Below are positions 25,947 to 34,229 of a stretch of DNA of 54,102 nucleotides, piece by piece. Position 1 is the stretch's first letter; each line of letters starts with the position of its first letter. The position numbers were made by a program, and so were the translations under genes. The DNA is from Magnetococcales bacterium. Its GTDB lineage: Bacteria > Pseudomonadota > Magnetococcia > Magnetococcales > Magnetaquicoccaceae. The notes beneath the pieces are model-generated. The model made no database searches and was not told the DNA's origin. It saw only the letters and a list, made by a program, of their open reading frames with translations. The stretch is from NCBI GenBank assembly GCA_011089965.1, contig JAANAU010000023.1:1-54102 (forward strand). Reading direction: 5' to 3'.

Positions 25947-28343
25947 ATCAGATCGCAGAGCGCTTTCCAAATCCATCAGGGCCGTGCGGGCCGTCACAAA
26001 ATCAAACCGATCCAGGGCACTGCTCACCGCCTCGATGCTTTTTGTGGGGAGGATGGGGTCCAGGACCGGACGCAACCGTTCCCACCCCTTCAAGGCAATG
26101 AAATCCTGATTCTGGATCAGCTCTGCCAGCTCCCGCACCTGTCCAAGCATCTGTTCCGGTTTCATGGAGACCGCATCGGCATTTGAAACCATCACGGTGG
26201 CCGCAGACCAGGCTCCAATCCCGCGCAGTACCTGCTGCAACTCCAGATCAAACCTCTCCAGCACTTCCGGCAAATGTGTATGATCTTTTGTGCGCAAGAG
26301 TTTTTCCAACTCCCGCGCTGTCATGAAGACACCTTCTGCACCAATATTGCCCGCCACCCCCTTGATCGTATGGACCCACTCTCCAGCCGCCTTCCATTGT
26401 GCAGTGGTCAACAGTGTTTTCAGATGGGGCATGGCATCCAGATAGTCCCGCCGGAATCGTATCATTAAATGATGCAACAACTCATGGTTGCCATCCATCC
26501 GCTCCAGGGCGGCCAGGGCATCGATACCCGGAATCGCCACCATCTCCTCAGTGACGAGACCGGAGTCAGCGGGTATGGATAACGATGCACCTGCCGACTC
26601 TGCCGGGTTGCGCCAGGCGATCCAGTGCAACAAGGCACGATACAGCTCTCTTTTGTCAATCGGCTTGGCCACATGATCGTTCATGCCAACAGCCAGACAC
26701 CGTTCCCGCTCTTCCAGCATGGCATGGGCCGTCATGGCCACAATGGGTACATCATTCCGCACGGGATGGGCGCGAATGCGACGTGCAGCCTCCAGACCAT
26801 CCATCACCGGCATTTGCAGATCCATCAATACCAGATCAAAAGGGGACTCCAGGACTTTGCGCACCCCTTGCAAGCCATCCTCGGCCACATCCACGATCAA
26901 CCCCACCCCACGCAACACTTCGCAAGCCACTTGACGATTGATGGCATTGTCTTCCACCAGCAACACCCGCGCGCCCCCGATTTTGCCGCGCACCTCTGTT
27001 GGGGTGATGGCCACACTCTTTTGGCGGGCTGGAATCGTTGACGAGGGCTGCTGTTCCAGATCGTGGCGGCGGGGCATCCGGATCGTAAAGAAAAAACAAC
27101 TGCCGATCTCTGGTGTGCTGGTCACCCAGATCGTACCACCCATCCGTTCCACCAATCGCTGGCAAATCGCCAAACCCAGTCCGGTCCCCCCAAACCGGCG
27201 CGTCATGGAGCCATCGGCTTGCACAAACGGTTGGAACAGTTTGGCGATCTGCTCTTCCGTCATTCCCATGCCGGTATCCTGCACCTGGAATTCCAAACTT
27301 ACGGTCGGATTCTCCTCCAGAATGCGCACACCTACGCCAATGGCTCCTGTCTGGGTGAATTTGATGGCATTGGAGAGCAGATTGCTCAATACCTGTTCGA
27401 GCCGCAAAGGATCCCCAACGAGAACGCAGGACCACTCCGGGGTGCGGGGCAGGTTCAACACCACACTTTTCTCCCCGATTTGACCGGTGAACAGGGTGGA
27501 CAACCGTTCCATGACCTCGCCCAAAGCAAACGGGATCGACTCCATCTCCAATTTCCCGGCATCCATTTTGGAAAGGTCCAGAATGTCGTTGATGAGCCGC
27601 AACAAGGAGTGGGAGGCATCGACCACCTTGCACAAATAGTCACGGGTATTGGGATGCAATTCGGTCTGCAATGCCAGATCGGTCAGACCGATCACGGCAT
27701 TCAGTGGAGTGCGCAGTTCATGGCTCATATTGGCCAGAAATCGGGATTTGGCGGTATTGGCCTCCTCAGCCGCCTGCCGTGCCTGCTCCAAGGCAGTCAT
27801 GGCCTGACGTACAATGCGGATTGAAAGCGTGCGCACCGGGAAGAAGATCGCGAATCCCAAGATTGAACTTGTAATGATAATAATAATAAATCCCAGCCAC
27901 AACTCCCTGATCGACCGGGTGATTTCGATCTTGCCAACCAGCTCTCCATAATCGAAGAGATCTTCTTGCAGAGTCCAATGGGGCCAGGGCAAAGGCTCCA
28001 CCAATTCACTGGCCATCATCAACTCCCCCTGTTTCCCCAGATGCAGCACGTGTACCGAGGTGTGTGGGGCATGAATGTCTTCCAGGATTCCGCGCAAACG
28101 AATCCCCTGCGCAGACCAGATCTCAGGGTTTTGACTGATAAACTTGTTGATGAAAATGGTATGGATGCGCAACTCGGAGTGGATCTGTTTCTCGACATGA
28201 TCCCAGCCCAGATAGCCGAAAATCAACGGCGGGAGCAAGACCACCAGACCGGCGATCACGCCCGAAGCGGTCGTGATCAGACGTGGCAGAGGTGTCCCCT
28301 GCTGGAAGGGATCAACGGGTTCGGTTGGAGATGCCAAGTGCAT
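25941..28343 (-). CDS. Hybrid histidine kinase (sensor-HisKA-HATPase-REC-HPt)
   Basis: 800 residues from ATG 28343; the frame is open 22 codons further upstream. Two membrane segments (about 22-46 and 150-170) flank a periplasmic sensor of about 100 residues. HisKA has the phosphorylated His in NMSHELRTPLNAVIG. The ATP-binding domain has SNAIKFT, DTGMGM and GGTGLGLAICQRL. REC has VLLVEDNAINRQ and the Asp in LVLMDLQMPVMDG. HPt has WVHTIKGVAGNIGA. A complete phosphorelay in one chain, so a separate response regulator should exist elsewhere. It overlaps the PstS-like gene upstream by 32 bp, suggesting that protein feeds it ligand. Confidence 0.93.
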   Translation of the reverse strand: MHLASPTEPVDPFQQGTPLPRLITTASGVIAGLVVLLPPLIFGYLGWDHVEKQIHSELRIHTIFINKFISQNPEIWSAQGIRLRGILEDIHAPHTSVHVLHLGKQGELMMASELVEPLPWPHWTLQEDLFDYGELVGKIEITRSIRELWLGFIIIIITSSILGFAIFFPVRTLSIRIVRQAMTALEQARQAAEEANTAKSRFLANMSHELRTPLNAVIGLTDLALQTELHPNTRDYLCKVVDASHSLLRLINDILDLSKMDAGKLEMESIPFALGEVMERLSTLFTGQIGEKSVVLNLPRTPEWSCVLVGDPLRLEQVLSNLLSNAIKFTQTGAIGVGVRILEENPTVSLEFQVQDTGMGMTEEQIAKLFQPFVQADGSMTRRFGGTGLGLAICQRLVERMGGTIWVTSTPEIGSCFFFTIRMPRRHDLEQQPSSTIPARQKSVAITPTEVRGKIGGARVLLVEDNAINRQVACEVLRGVGLIVDVAEDGLQGVRKVLESPFDLVLMDLQMPVMDGLEAARRIRAHPVRNDVPIVAMTAHAMLEERERCLAVGMNDHVAKPIDKRELYRALLHWIAWRNPAESAGASLSIPADSGLVTEEMVAIPGIDALAALERMDGNHELLHHLMIRFRRDYLDAMPHLKTLLTTAQWKAAGEWVHTIKGVAGNIGAEGVFMTARELEKLLRTKDHTHLPEVLERFDLELQQVLRGIGAWSAATVMVSNADAVSMKPEQMLGQVRELAELIQNQDFIALKGWERLRPVLDPILPTKSIEAVSSALDRFDFVTARTALMDLESALRSDS

Positions 28344-29142
28344 GTAACGCTGCCTGACCTTCCGGAGTTCCCAGATAATCGGCAATCCCCCGTACCGTTG
28401 CCGAGGCATCGGTACGCATGATCAGAAAAGCGGGTTTGATCAGGGGATAGCGGTTCTCCTCCATGGCTTTCACGGTCGGCTCCACCCCATCGAGGTGCAA
28501 GGGTTTGAGCCGGCGTTTTTCTGCGAGGATCAAGGTCAATGCCACCGATCCCACCCCCCCGGGCACCTTTTCCACCAGATCCACCAGATCGATATCGGTT
28601 TCCGCCAGACCGGAACCGGGCTGCCGGTTGGCATGGGCCAGGGTCAGAGCCTCTTTCATGGCTGGAGAGATGGCTGTCAGAATGGCGGTGTCGGCATCTG
28701 CGACAGGACGCAGAATCACCCGAATACGTCCGCCTTCTGCCCAATTTTTTTGACGACCGGCATAGATCTCTGTCATCTCCTGCATCGTTGTGTGCGATAC
28801 GGCGGCACCCTGATGAACGACAAAGACAAAGGGGGAATGACCCAAAGCGATCTGGATCAAACCCGCATCCTGCTCTTCCGGTTTCAGGGGGCGTCCGGTC
28901 AAGGCCAGATCCAACTGTTTGAGCGTCAGCGCCTTGATGGCGCCACTGCTCCCAATCGGGGGAAACCGGAAATCAAAACGGATCTCGGATTGGTTCTGAT
29001 AGTGTCTTTCAACAATTTGCTGAATGGCGCTCAGCATGGCTCCCGTGCCGTTGACCCGAATCGACTCTGCGTCCACCCGGGATGCTGACATCAGCCAAAC
29101 CAACACCATCCAGATCCAGAAGATGCGACGAGAAGCTGGCAT
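28312..29142 (-). CDS. PstS-like periplasmic substrate-binding protein
   Basis: 276 residues with a signal peptide (residues 1-25, ending SRVDA before ESIRVNGTG). The start VNGTGAMLSAIQQIVERH, then FPPIGSSGAIKAL and the alternating ALTGRPLKPEE and GHSPFVFVVHQGA strands, match the phosphate-binding (PBP-like) group. No pstC, pstA or pstB is present. It overlaps the hybrid kinase gene, and this pairing is known from sensor systems where a binding protein presents the ligand. It lies 3 bp after dcd on the same strand. Phosphate as ligand is inferred from family only. Confidence 0.85.
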   Translation of the reverse strand: MPASRRIFWIWMVLVWLMSASRVDAESIRVNGTGAMLSAIQQIVERHYQNQSEIRFDFRFPPIGSSGAIKALTLKQLDLALTGRPLKPEEQDAGLIQIALGHSPFVFVVHQGAAVSHTTMQEMTEIYAGRQKNWAEGGRIRVILRPVADADTAILTAISPAMKEALTLAHANRQPGSGLAETDIDLVDLVEKVPGGVGSVALTLILAEKRRLKPLHLDGVEPTVKAMEENRYPLIKPAFLIMRTDASATVRGIADYLGTPEGQAALHALGISNRTR

Positions 29143-29145
29143 GGA

Positions 29146-29754
29146 TCATTCTCCTTCGGTTCCAGTGAGCAGAGGCATGCCATCCTTTCCGAGGCGACTG
29201 GTCAATGGGGCTTGTTGCCCCTGATACTTGGCACCTGGTTTTTTGCCATAGGGGCGCAGGGCAGGGGACGAGAGGGTTTCAAACGAGATTGCCCCGATGC
29301 GCAATCCGGGGTGCAGGGCCAAGGGGAGACGACCGGCATTGAAAAATTCAAAGGTGATGTGACCATCCCAACCCGGATCAATGGAGTGGGCGGTGATGTG
29401 GACCATCAAACCGAGCCGCGCCAGACTGCTGCGACCATCCAGCCAGCCAACCAGGTCATCCGGTATGCCGATCCGTTCGCGCGTCATGCCCAGGGCAAAC
29501 TCACCGGGGTGGAGAAAAAACCGATCCTCGTCTTGCAGACGGATCTCCTCCATGCAGGCTTCCCCGACGGCATGAATACTCTGCGAGTCGGCCAGATCCA
29601 GATAGGGCACATGCACGTGCCGAAAGGTGCGAAACCGCCACCCCAGGCTCACATCCACGGAAAATGAACCAAAACAGTGATCCGGCGGCAAAGGATCGAT
29701 CACAATCCGACCCGCCTGGATGGCGGCCATGATCTCCCGATCAGACAAACGCAT
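29146..29754 (-). CDS. dcd: dCTP deaminase
   Basis: 202 residues from ATG 29754, with AAGGAG 7 bp upstream; a TTG 6 bp earlier is the alternative. It converts dCTP to dUTP, feeding dTMP synthesis. Highly similar to the enterobacterial enzyme: RLSDREI, SVDVSLGWRFRTFR, LHPGEFALGMT, LVGWLDGRSSLARLGLMVH with the catalytic Glu later in HITFEFFNAG, and YGKKPGAKYQGQQ at the nucleotide-binding C-terminus. Part of the compact minus-strand series with the thymidylate-synthase-like gene, which makes a shared nucleotide role likely. Confidence 0.97.
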   Translation of the reverse strand: MRLSDREIMAAIQAGRIVIDPLPPDHCFGSFSVDVSLGWRFRTFRHVHVPYLDLADSQSIHAVGEACMEEIRLQDEDRFFLHPGEFALGMTRERIGIPDDLVGWLDGRSSLARLGLMVHITAHSIDPGWDGHITFEFFNAGRLPLALHPGLRIGAISFETLSSPALRPYGKKPGAKYQGQQAPLTSRLGKDGMPLLTGTEGE

Positions 29755-29789
29755 CCGCAATCTCCTTGATCAAGATGATACGGGTGGGT

Positions 29790-30434
29790 TCAGGCCAGCA
29801 ACGTGGCAGGATTGGTGGATTTGCGCTGCTTCTGGATGCCATCGAAGACCGCGTTGAAATCCCGGAACAAGGCCTTGTATTGGGTTGGATCCCGATACTC
29901 TTTTTTGATGAATTCGTTCGGAAGCTCTTCCAGTTCCACCACGTCGTCCCATCCCTTTTTGAGAGCATAGGCATAATACGGATATTCATGGGGTACGTCC
30001 ACCGCCAATACGATATTGATCGGCACCCCAAGACGCATCGCCGTATAGACCCGGTGCATACCGTCGTTGATCAACGGGATGGTCCGACCATCCGGTTCCA
30101 GGGAGTGTTCCACGACCGGTGGCATCAATGGGATCGGTCCCTCTTCACCGTGCGGGGCGTCCGGATCTGCCAACCAGAAGAACAGTCCACCCTCCAGATT
30201 GAAGATGTCGATCCCTTCATGCCGGAATAGATGATACAAATCAAACAGACGTTGATGATCGGCGCGCAACACGTAGCGTTGCGCTGGATAGAGCGTGGCC
30301 GGATCGACCCGGCGTACCAGCTCCAGCCTGGCCCGGGCATAGATCAACGGTTGCCCGTGACCGCGCAATCGCGTGGTCGCGAAGCGCTGCAACAGTTCTG
30401 CTTCACCGATCTGTTCCATACGGGTAATCTTCAT
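29790..30434 (-). CDS. Unrecognised protein with ParB-like DGMHR motif
   Basis: 214 residues from ATG 30434; the frame is open much further upstream, but that part is antisense-like and overlaps the HAD gene. The most telling segment is IPLINDGMHRVYTAMRLG (119-135). DGxHR followed by a helix is the core of ParB/sulfiredoxin-type folds, which bind or hydrolyse nucleotides. The rest is not recognisable. No signal peptide. The start overlaps the HAD stop by 4 bp, so it is translationally coupled. Function open; a nucleotide-binding role is inferred from both motif and neighbours. Confidence 0.7.
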   Translation of the reverse strand: MKITRMEQIGEAELLQRFATTRLRGHGQPLIYARARLELVRRVDPATLYPAQRYVLRADHQRLFDLYHLFRHEGIDIFNLEGGLFFWLADPDAPHGEEGPIPLMPPVVEHSLEPDGRTIPLINDGMHRVYTAMRLGVPINIVLAVDVPHEYPYYAYALKKGWDDVVELEELPNEFIKKEYRDPTQYKALFRDFNAVFDGIQKQRKSTNPATLLA

Positions 30435-31123
30435 TTTGTGCTCCACAATGCCAGTAATCGTTCCACACGCAACGCCTCCATGGAGGCCAGGGTCAAATCC
30501 GGAGTGGGCTGCTGACGATTGAGGAGTGCCACCAGGTCGTCCCGCTCTTTTTCCGGTCGATGCAACAGCCAGACGCTTTTCATGCCCAGGTTGATGGCAG
30601 GCAGCATGTCCATGGCATAGGTATCCCCGATCATCACGGTCTGTTCCGGTGCCAGACCAGACAGGGTCAACGCCTGCCGATAGATCCCGGCATCCGGCTT
30701 GGACAGACCGGTCTGGCACGAAGCCACCACCGGAGCCTGGGCATACGGCCCGGGAAAGAGCCGGGCAAATCCCAACAAAAACGGGGTCCAGATATTGGTG
30801 ATGAAACCGTACCGAATGCCTTCTGCTTCCAACTGTACCAACAGATCCCTGGCGCCCGGCAAAGGGAAACAGGTTTCAATCTGTTGTTGCCAGAATCCTT
30901 GCACCACCTGCCGGGTCTGATCCGGGTTCAGATCATGGGTCTGGAGCAGTCGTTGCGTCAACTCTTCGGCAGAGCTTAACGGGGTGGTGAACAACCAGCT
31001 TTTCAAGGTCTCCTTGGCGTTCGGAGGCAAGCCCAGGGCGCGGATCAGCCAGGCTGAAGGTCCGATCTCCGGTCCGCCGATCATGGTGAAGCCAATATCG
31101 AGAAATACAAAGATTGACTTCAT
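30431..31123 (-). CDS. HAD family hydrolase
   Basis: 230 residues from ATG 31123, overlapping the thymidylate-synthase-like stop by 4 bp. HAD motifs in order: FLDIGFT with the nucleophile Asp9, FITNIWTP, the Lys in GLSKPDAGIY and the acidic GDTYAMDM. Position 11 is Gly instead of the usual second Asp, as in some HAD subfamilies with DIGN or DLGN. The helical cap (about 20-90) is of the haloacid dehalogenase subclass I. A phosphatase acting on a nucleotide or sugar phosphate is likely; the substrate is not readable. Confidence 0.88.
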   Translation of the reverse strand: MKSIFVFLDIGFTMIGGPEIGPSAWLIRALGLPPNAKETLKSWLFTTPLSSAEELTQRLLQTHDLNPDQTRQVVQGFWQQQIETCFPLPGARDLLVQLEAEGIRYGFITNIWTPFLLGFARLFPGPYAQAPVVASCQTGLSKPDAGIYRQALTLSGLAPEQTVMIGDTYAMDMLPAINLGMKSVWLLHRPEKERDDLVALLNRQQPTPDLTLASMEALRVERLLALWSTK

Positions 31124-32598
31124 GGTTCCCCCTTGCCCCGTTGCAGACTCTTGAGTCTGGCTTCGGCCCGTCCCAGCTCGCGTCCCAGATAGAGGGCATG
31201 GCCAATATCGGAGAGGGCGCAATCCAGCACAAGTTGGCGTTCCAGCTCCTCGGCGCTGCGTCCGGTGTAGCGATGCAACTGTTGTCCTTCAAAACGATGA
31301 TCCACCACGATCATGCCGTTCTCCCCATGGACCGAAATGATAAAATCCCCATGTGGATCGGGCTGGAAACGGTTCTCTGCCCGCAGCTCTGCATTGCGGA
31401 AATCATGGATGGCTCTGGCTTGATCCAGACCGCCGCCGCCCGGGTCGATGGTGATCGAATGGCTGATCAGGGTGAGTGGTCCAGGGGTCAATCCGCAGCC
31501 CGTGGCAATCAGTCGCTGGATGGCGATCAAGCCATGAACATTCATCAACCACGCCTTCAGGGCATTGTGGGTGCGAAACAGCGCCGTCAGGGTCAACACC
31601 TCCTCAAAACGGCGCACGAACAGAGAGACCAGGCACGGATGACCCGGCAGATCCGAAAGCAGATCCCGTCCCGTATCCCACAGCGCGACAAAGGCATGCC
31701 GGGAGTCGGGATCCCGGGTCAGCAGACGGACCATGCGCATCAGGGTATCCTGTTCGGTGGTCCCGAAATGGCCACGCAATCGATTGCCGTAACCATAGTG
31801 TTGATCCGGCGGCAGTGCAGCGGACAGAATGGCCTGTTGATAGCGTCGGAATGCCTCCGGATCAAAACCATGCTCTTGCAGAAGTGTGTCCGGCTCCTCT
31901 TGCGGCACTGTGATCGTGACTTGAACGTTTTGCAATTCGATGCGTTCACCCTTGGCCAGAGTCACCCGATGGCCAAAACGATAGAGCCGGTGAATCAACT
32001 CCTTCCATGCTGCCAGTGGCGAGGAGGCCCGGATGCGATGGCCGCGCGGATCCGAGGGCAACCGGGTCACCTCGAACCGGGCCAAAGGCACGGCACATCG
32101 TTCTGCTGTGACCGGTTCAGGTGCGGGCAGATCGGCAAAGAAGGCACGCAGCCGGTTTCCGGAGTCCGGATCTGCGGGTTTGCCCAGATCGAACAGACGC
32201 AGTCGTCCGGCAAAGGCCTCTGGCAACACCCCGCAATCGATTTTGTGATGGGTTCCCACGATCTGCCACACCTGCTGGCCAAGACACAGGGTCGGTTCCA
32301 GACCTTGCCCGAAGAAGTTCCACAAGGCAACACGGGATCCACCCAGATCCACTCCAAACAGAACCAGATGGCGGATCTGTGGATTATACAGCAAATTGCG
32401 CAGCATCTCGGGCAACCCTTCGCCGTACAGGGTGCCCAATACCGCCACCCGTGCCTGCTTTGGATCCAGTTCCACCCCGGCCCGGTGCAGATGCTCCTGG
32501 ACCACGGCAATCGGTGACCACAACGTGACCACCCCGACATCGCCCTGCGGGTTGATCACCGTCACCCGGTCCGGGTAATGCAACGGAATGAATTCCAT
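31120..32598 (-). CDS. MtrA-like/DUF4346 domain fused to thymidylate synthase-like domain
   Basis: 492 residues from ATG 32598 (AAGGA upstream). Residues about 1-160 resemble the DUF4346/MtrA corrinoid-binding-type domain: VVTLWSPIAVVQEHL, VAVLGTLYGEGLPEML, IRHLVLFGVDLGG. Residues about 265-480 follow the thymidylate synthase fold: YGNRLRG, DPDSRHAFVALWD, then HPCLVSLFV with the catalytic Cys at 322, and RTHNALKAWLMNV. The Asp normally in RSxD is Asn here (345), and the folate-site Asn is kept (353). It may methylate or hydroxymethylate a pyrimidine nucleotide with an unusual one-carbon donor. That reaction is inference; the fold assignment is firmer. First gene of the coupled series. Confidence 0.75.
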   Translation of the reverse strand: MEFIPLHYPDRVTVINPQGDVGVVTLWSPIAVVQEHLHRAGVELDPKQARVAVLGTLYGEGLPEMLRNLLYNPQIRHLVLFGVDLGGSRVALWNFFGQGLEPTLCLGQQVWQIVGTHHKIDCGVLPEAFAGRLRLFDLGKPADPDSGNRLRAFFADLPAPEPVTAERCAVPLARFEVTRLPSDPRGHRIRASSPLAAWKELIHRLYRFGHRVTLAKGERIELQNVQVTITVPQEEPDTLLQEHGFDPEAFRRYQQAILSAALPPDQHYGYGNRLRGHFGTTEQDTLMRMVRLLTRDPDSRHAFVALWDTGRDLLSDLPGHPCLVSLFVRRFEEVLTLTALFRTHNALKAWLMNVHGLIAIQRLIATGCGLTPGPLTLISHSITIDPGGGGLDQARAIHDFRNAELRAENRFQPDPHGDFIISVHGENGMIVVDHRFEGQQLHRYTGRSAEELERQLVLDCALSDIGHALYLGRELGRAEARLKSLQRGKGEP

Positions 32599-32717
32599 CC
32601 TGTTTTCCTTCCAGTGTACTCCCGAGCGGTCCAAAAGGGACCATTCTGACGGGCGTGAGTTGACCGTGGAGCGCGAAGCCTTTCTTCTGCCGTCCCATCC
32701 AGGCCTGAGGATTGGAA

Positions 32718-33386
32718 CTATGGCTTTACGGTGTGCAAAATCCCGGCTTCCAGGCGCAAATGACGGTCGGTACGCGCAGCCAGATCCGGGTTGTGGGTCA
32801 CCAGTACCATGGCTGCATGCCAACTTCGGGCCAAGCCGAACAACAGATCCATGACGCGATTTCCAGTCTCCTGATCCAGATTGCCGGTCGGCTCATCGGC
32901 CAGGATCAGGGCCGGACGTGCCACAAAGGCGCGTGCAATGGCCACCCGTTGCTGTTCTCCTCCGGACAGTTCCAGGGGACGGTGCTCTGCCCGGTCGCCA
33001 AGACCAACCTGTTCCAACAGTGTACGCGCCTGGGACATGGCCTGTGGACGACCGGCCAACTCCAGAGGCAAAGCCACGTTCTCCAATGCGGTCAAGGTGG
33101 GGATCAAATGAAAGTCCTGAAAGACGATGCCAAGTCGTTCGCGTCGCAAACGGGCCAACCCCTCTTCGGCCAGGGTGGCCAGATCCAGTCCATCCACCCG
33201 GATCCGGCCTGAGGTTGCCCGTTCCACCCCGGCGATCAAAGCCAGCAGCGTACTTTTTCCGCTTCCTGAAGGTCCGGTCAGGGCCACGAACTCCCCGGGG
33301 GCCACCTCCAGATTCACCCCGCGCAGGATCTCCAGGTGGCGTCCGGAGTGATCCACGGCATACTCTACCGATGACATGGCAATCAT
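32718..33386 (-). CDS. ABC ATPase of the LolD/YbbA type
   Basis: 222 residues; ATG 33386 has AAGGAG 9 bp upstream (a second ATG at 33377 is possible). Walker [18 protein letters not shown]-loop FQDFHLI, signature [16 protein letters not shown], Walker [13 protein letters not shown] and switch His VTHN are all intact. YbbA sits beside and divergent from tesA in many proteobacteria, with the permease ybbP after it. Here the ATPase is followed by the thymidylate-synthase-like gene instead and no permease is found. It either pairs with a distant permease or has been separated from it. Confidence 0.92.
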   Translation of the reverse strand: MIAMSSVEYAVDHSGRHLEILRGVNLEVAPGEFVALTGPSGSGKSTLLALIAGVERATSGRIRVDGLDLATLAEEGLARLRRERLGIVFQDFHLIPTLTALENVALPLELAGRPQAMSQARTLLEQVGLGDRAEHRPLELSGGEQQRVAIARAFVARPALILADEPTGNLDQETGNRVMDLLFGLARSWHAAMVLVTHNPDLAARTDRHLRLEAGILHTVKP

Positions 33387-33554
33387 GCGCTTTCGACTCC
33401 TTTTTCATGTCTTCGCGATTGTGATTTTCATGGAGGATCGTCCATTCATGAGATATGCTGTCCAAAGAACTTGAAGTGGAATCGTTTCTCTGTATGATTT
33501 CTTGAAGTTGGTTTCAACGTGTGACATGGCAATGATGCGCGCTCGATCCTTTCT
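33372..33554 (+). repeat. Imperfect 33-bp direct repeat at the tesA/ABC divergent region
   Basis: The segment at 33372-33405 (TGACATGGCAATCATGCGC and onward) is repeated at 33522-33554 (TGACATGGCAATGATGCGC and onward). The first 19 bp differ at one position; the rest differs at a few positions plus one gap. The second copy is the tesA start. The first copy covers the ABC gene start and itself opens a short frame that resembles a signal peptide ([18 protein letters not shown]). Confidence 0.6.
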
Positions 33555-34209
33555 GCTTTGTTTGTTTGGCTCTCTGCTCTCGGGACTGCTTTTCATGAAC
33601 GCTTTCTCCCATGCCTCGGAATCGGCACCGGTGATCCTCTGTCTCGGTGACAGCCTGACTGCCGGATTCGGGGTCATGCCGGGTGAGGATTATCCGGCCT
33701 TGTTGCAGCAACGGCTGCGCGCGCACGGTTTTGCCCATCGTGTCATCAATGCCGGACTCTCTGGCGACACCACGGCTGGTGCCATGCGTCGACTCGACTG
33801 GTCGTTGCGTTCCCAACCTAAGATCGCCATCGTGGTTCTGGGTGCCAACGACGGCCTGCGTGGACTCGATCTGGCAGAGATGAAACAGAATCTGCTCACC
33901 ATCATGACCCGCCTGCGTCAGGCCAAGGTGGAGCTGATGTTGTTGGGCGGCATGCAACTTCCTCCCAACTACGGCGCAGGCTATGATGTTCGTTTCCAGG
34001 CCATCTATCCCGAAGTTGCCGAAGAGACTGGTGCAACCCTGATTCCGTTTTTTCTGGAAGGGGTGGCAGGACAGCCGCACTTGAATCAATCCGATGGCAT
34101 CCATCCCACGGCAGCCGGTTACCGGATTATTGCAGAGCATGTCTGGCGTCACCTGCTGCCATGGTTGAACGGCTCCTCTTCCTCCGCTGCATCCGGGTCA
34201 TCGCCCTGA
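33526..34209 (+). CDS. tesA: SGNH-type arylesterase/lysophospholipase (TesA-like)
   Basis: 227 residues from ATG 33526; ATGs at 33532 and 33535 and a TTG at 33502 are alternatives and no strong ribosome binding site decides. A signal peptide covers about residues 1-28 (hydrophobic LLCLFGSLLSGLLF). SGNH blocks: ILCLGDSLTAGFG with the nucleophile Ser, the Gly in NAGLSGDTTAGAM, VVLGANDGLRG with Asn, and the catalytic DGIHPTAAGY. Periplasmic hydrolysis of acyl esters or lysophospholipids is the family role. Divergent from the LolD/YbbA-like gene, as in E. coli. Confidence 0.92.
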   Translation: MAMMRARSFLLCLFGSLLSGLLFMNAFSHASESAPVILCLGDSLTAGFGVMPGEDYPALLQQRLRAHGFAHRVINAGLSGDTTAGAMRRLDWSLRSQPKIAIVVLGANDGLRGLDLAEMKQNLLTIMTRLRQAKVELMLLGGMQLPPNYGAGYDVRFQAIYPEVAEETGATLIPFFLEGVAGQPHLNQSDGIHPTAAGYRIIAEHVWRHLLPWLNGSSSSAASGSSP

Positions 34210-34229
34210 CAAACGGTCAACGTGCGTCT

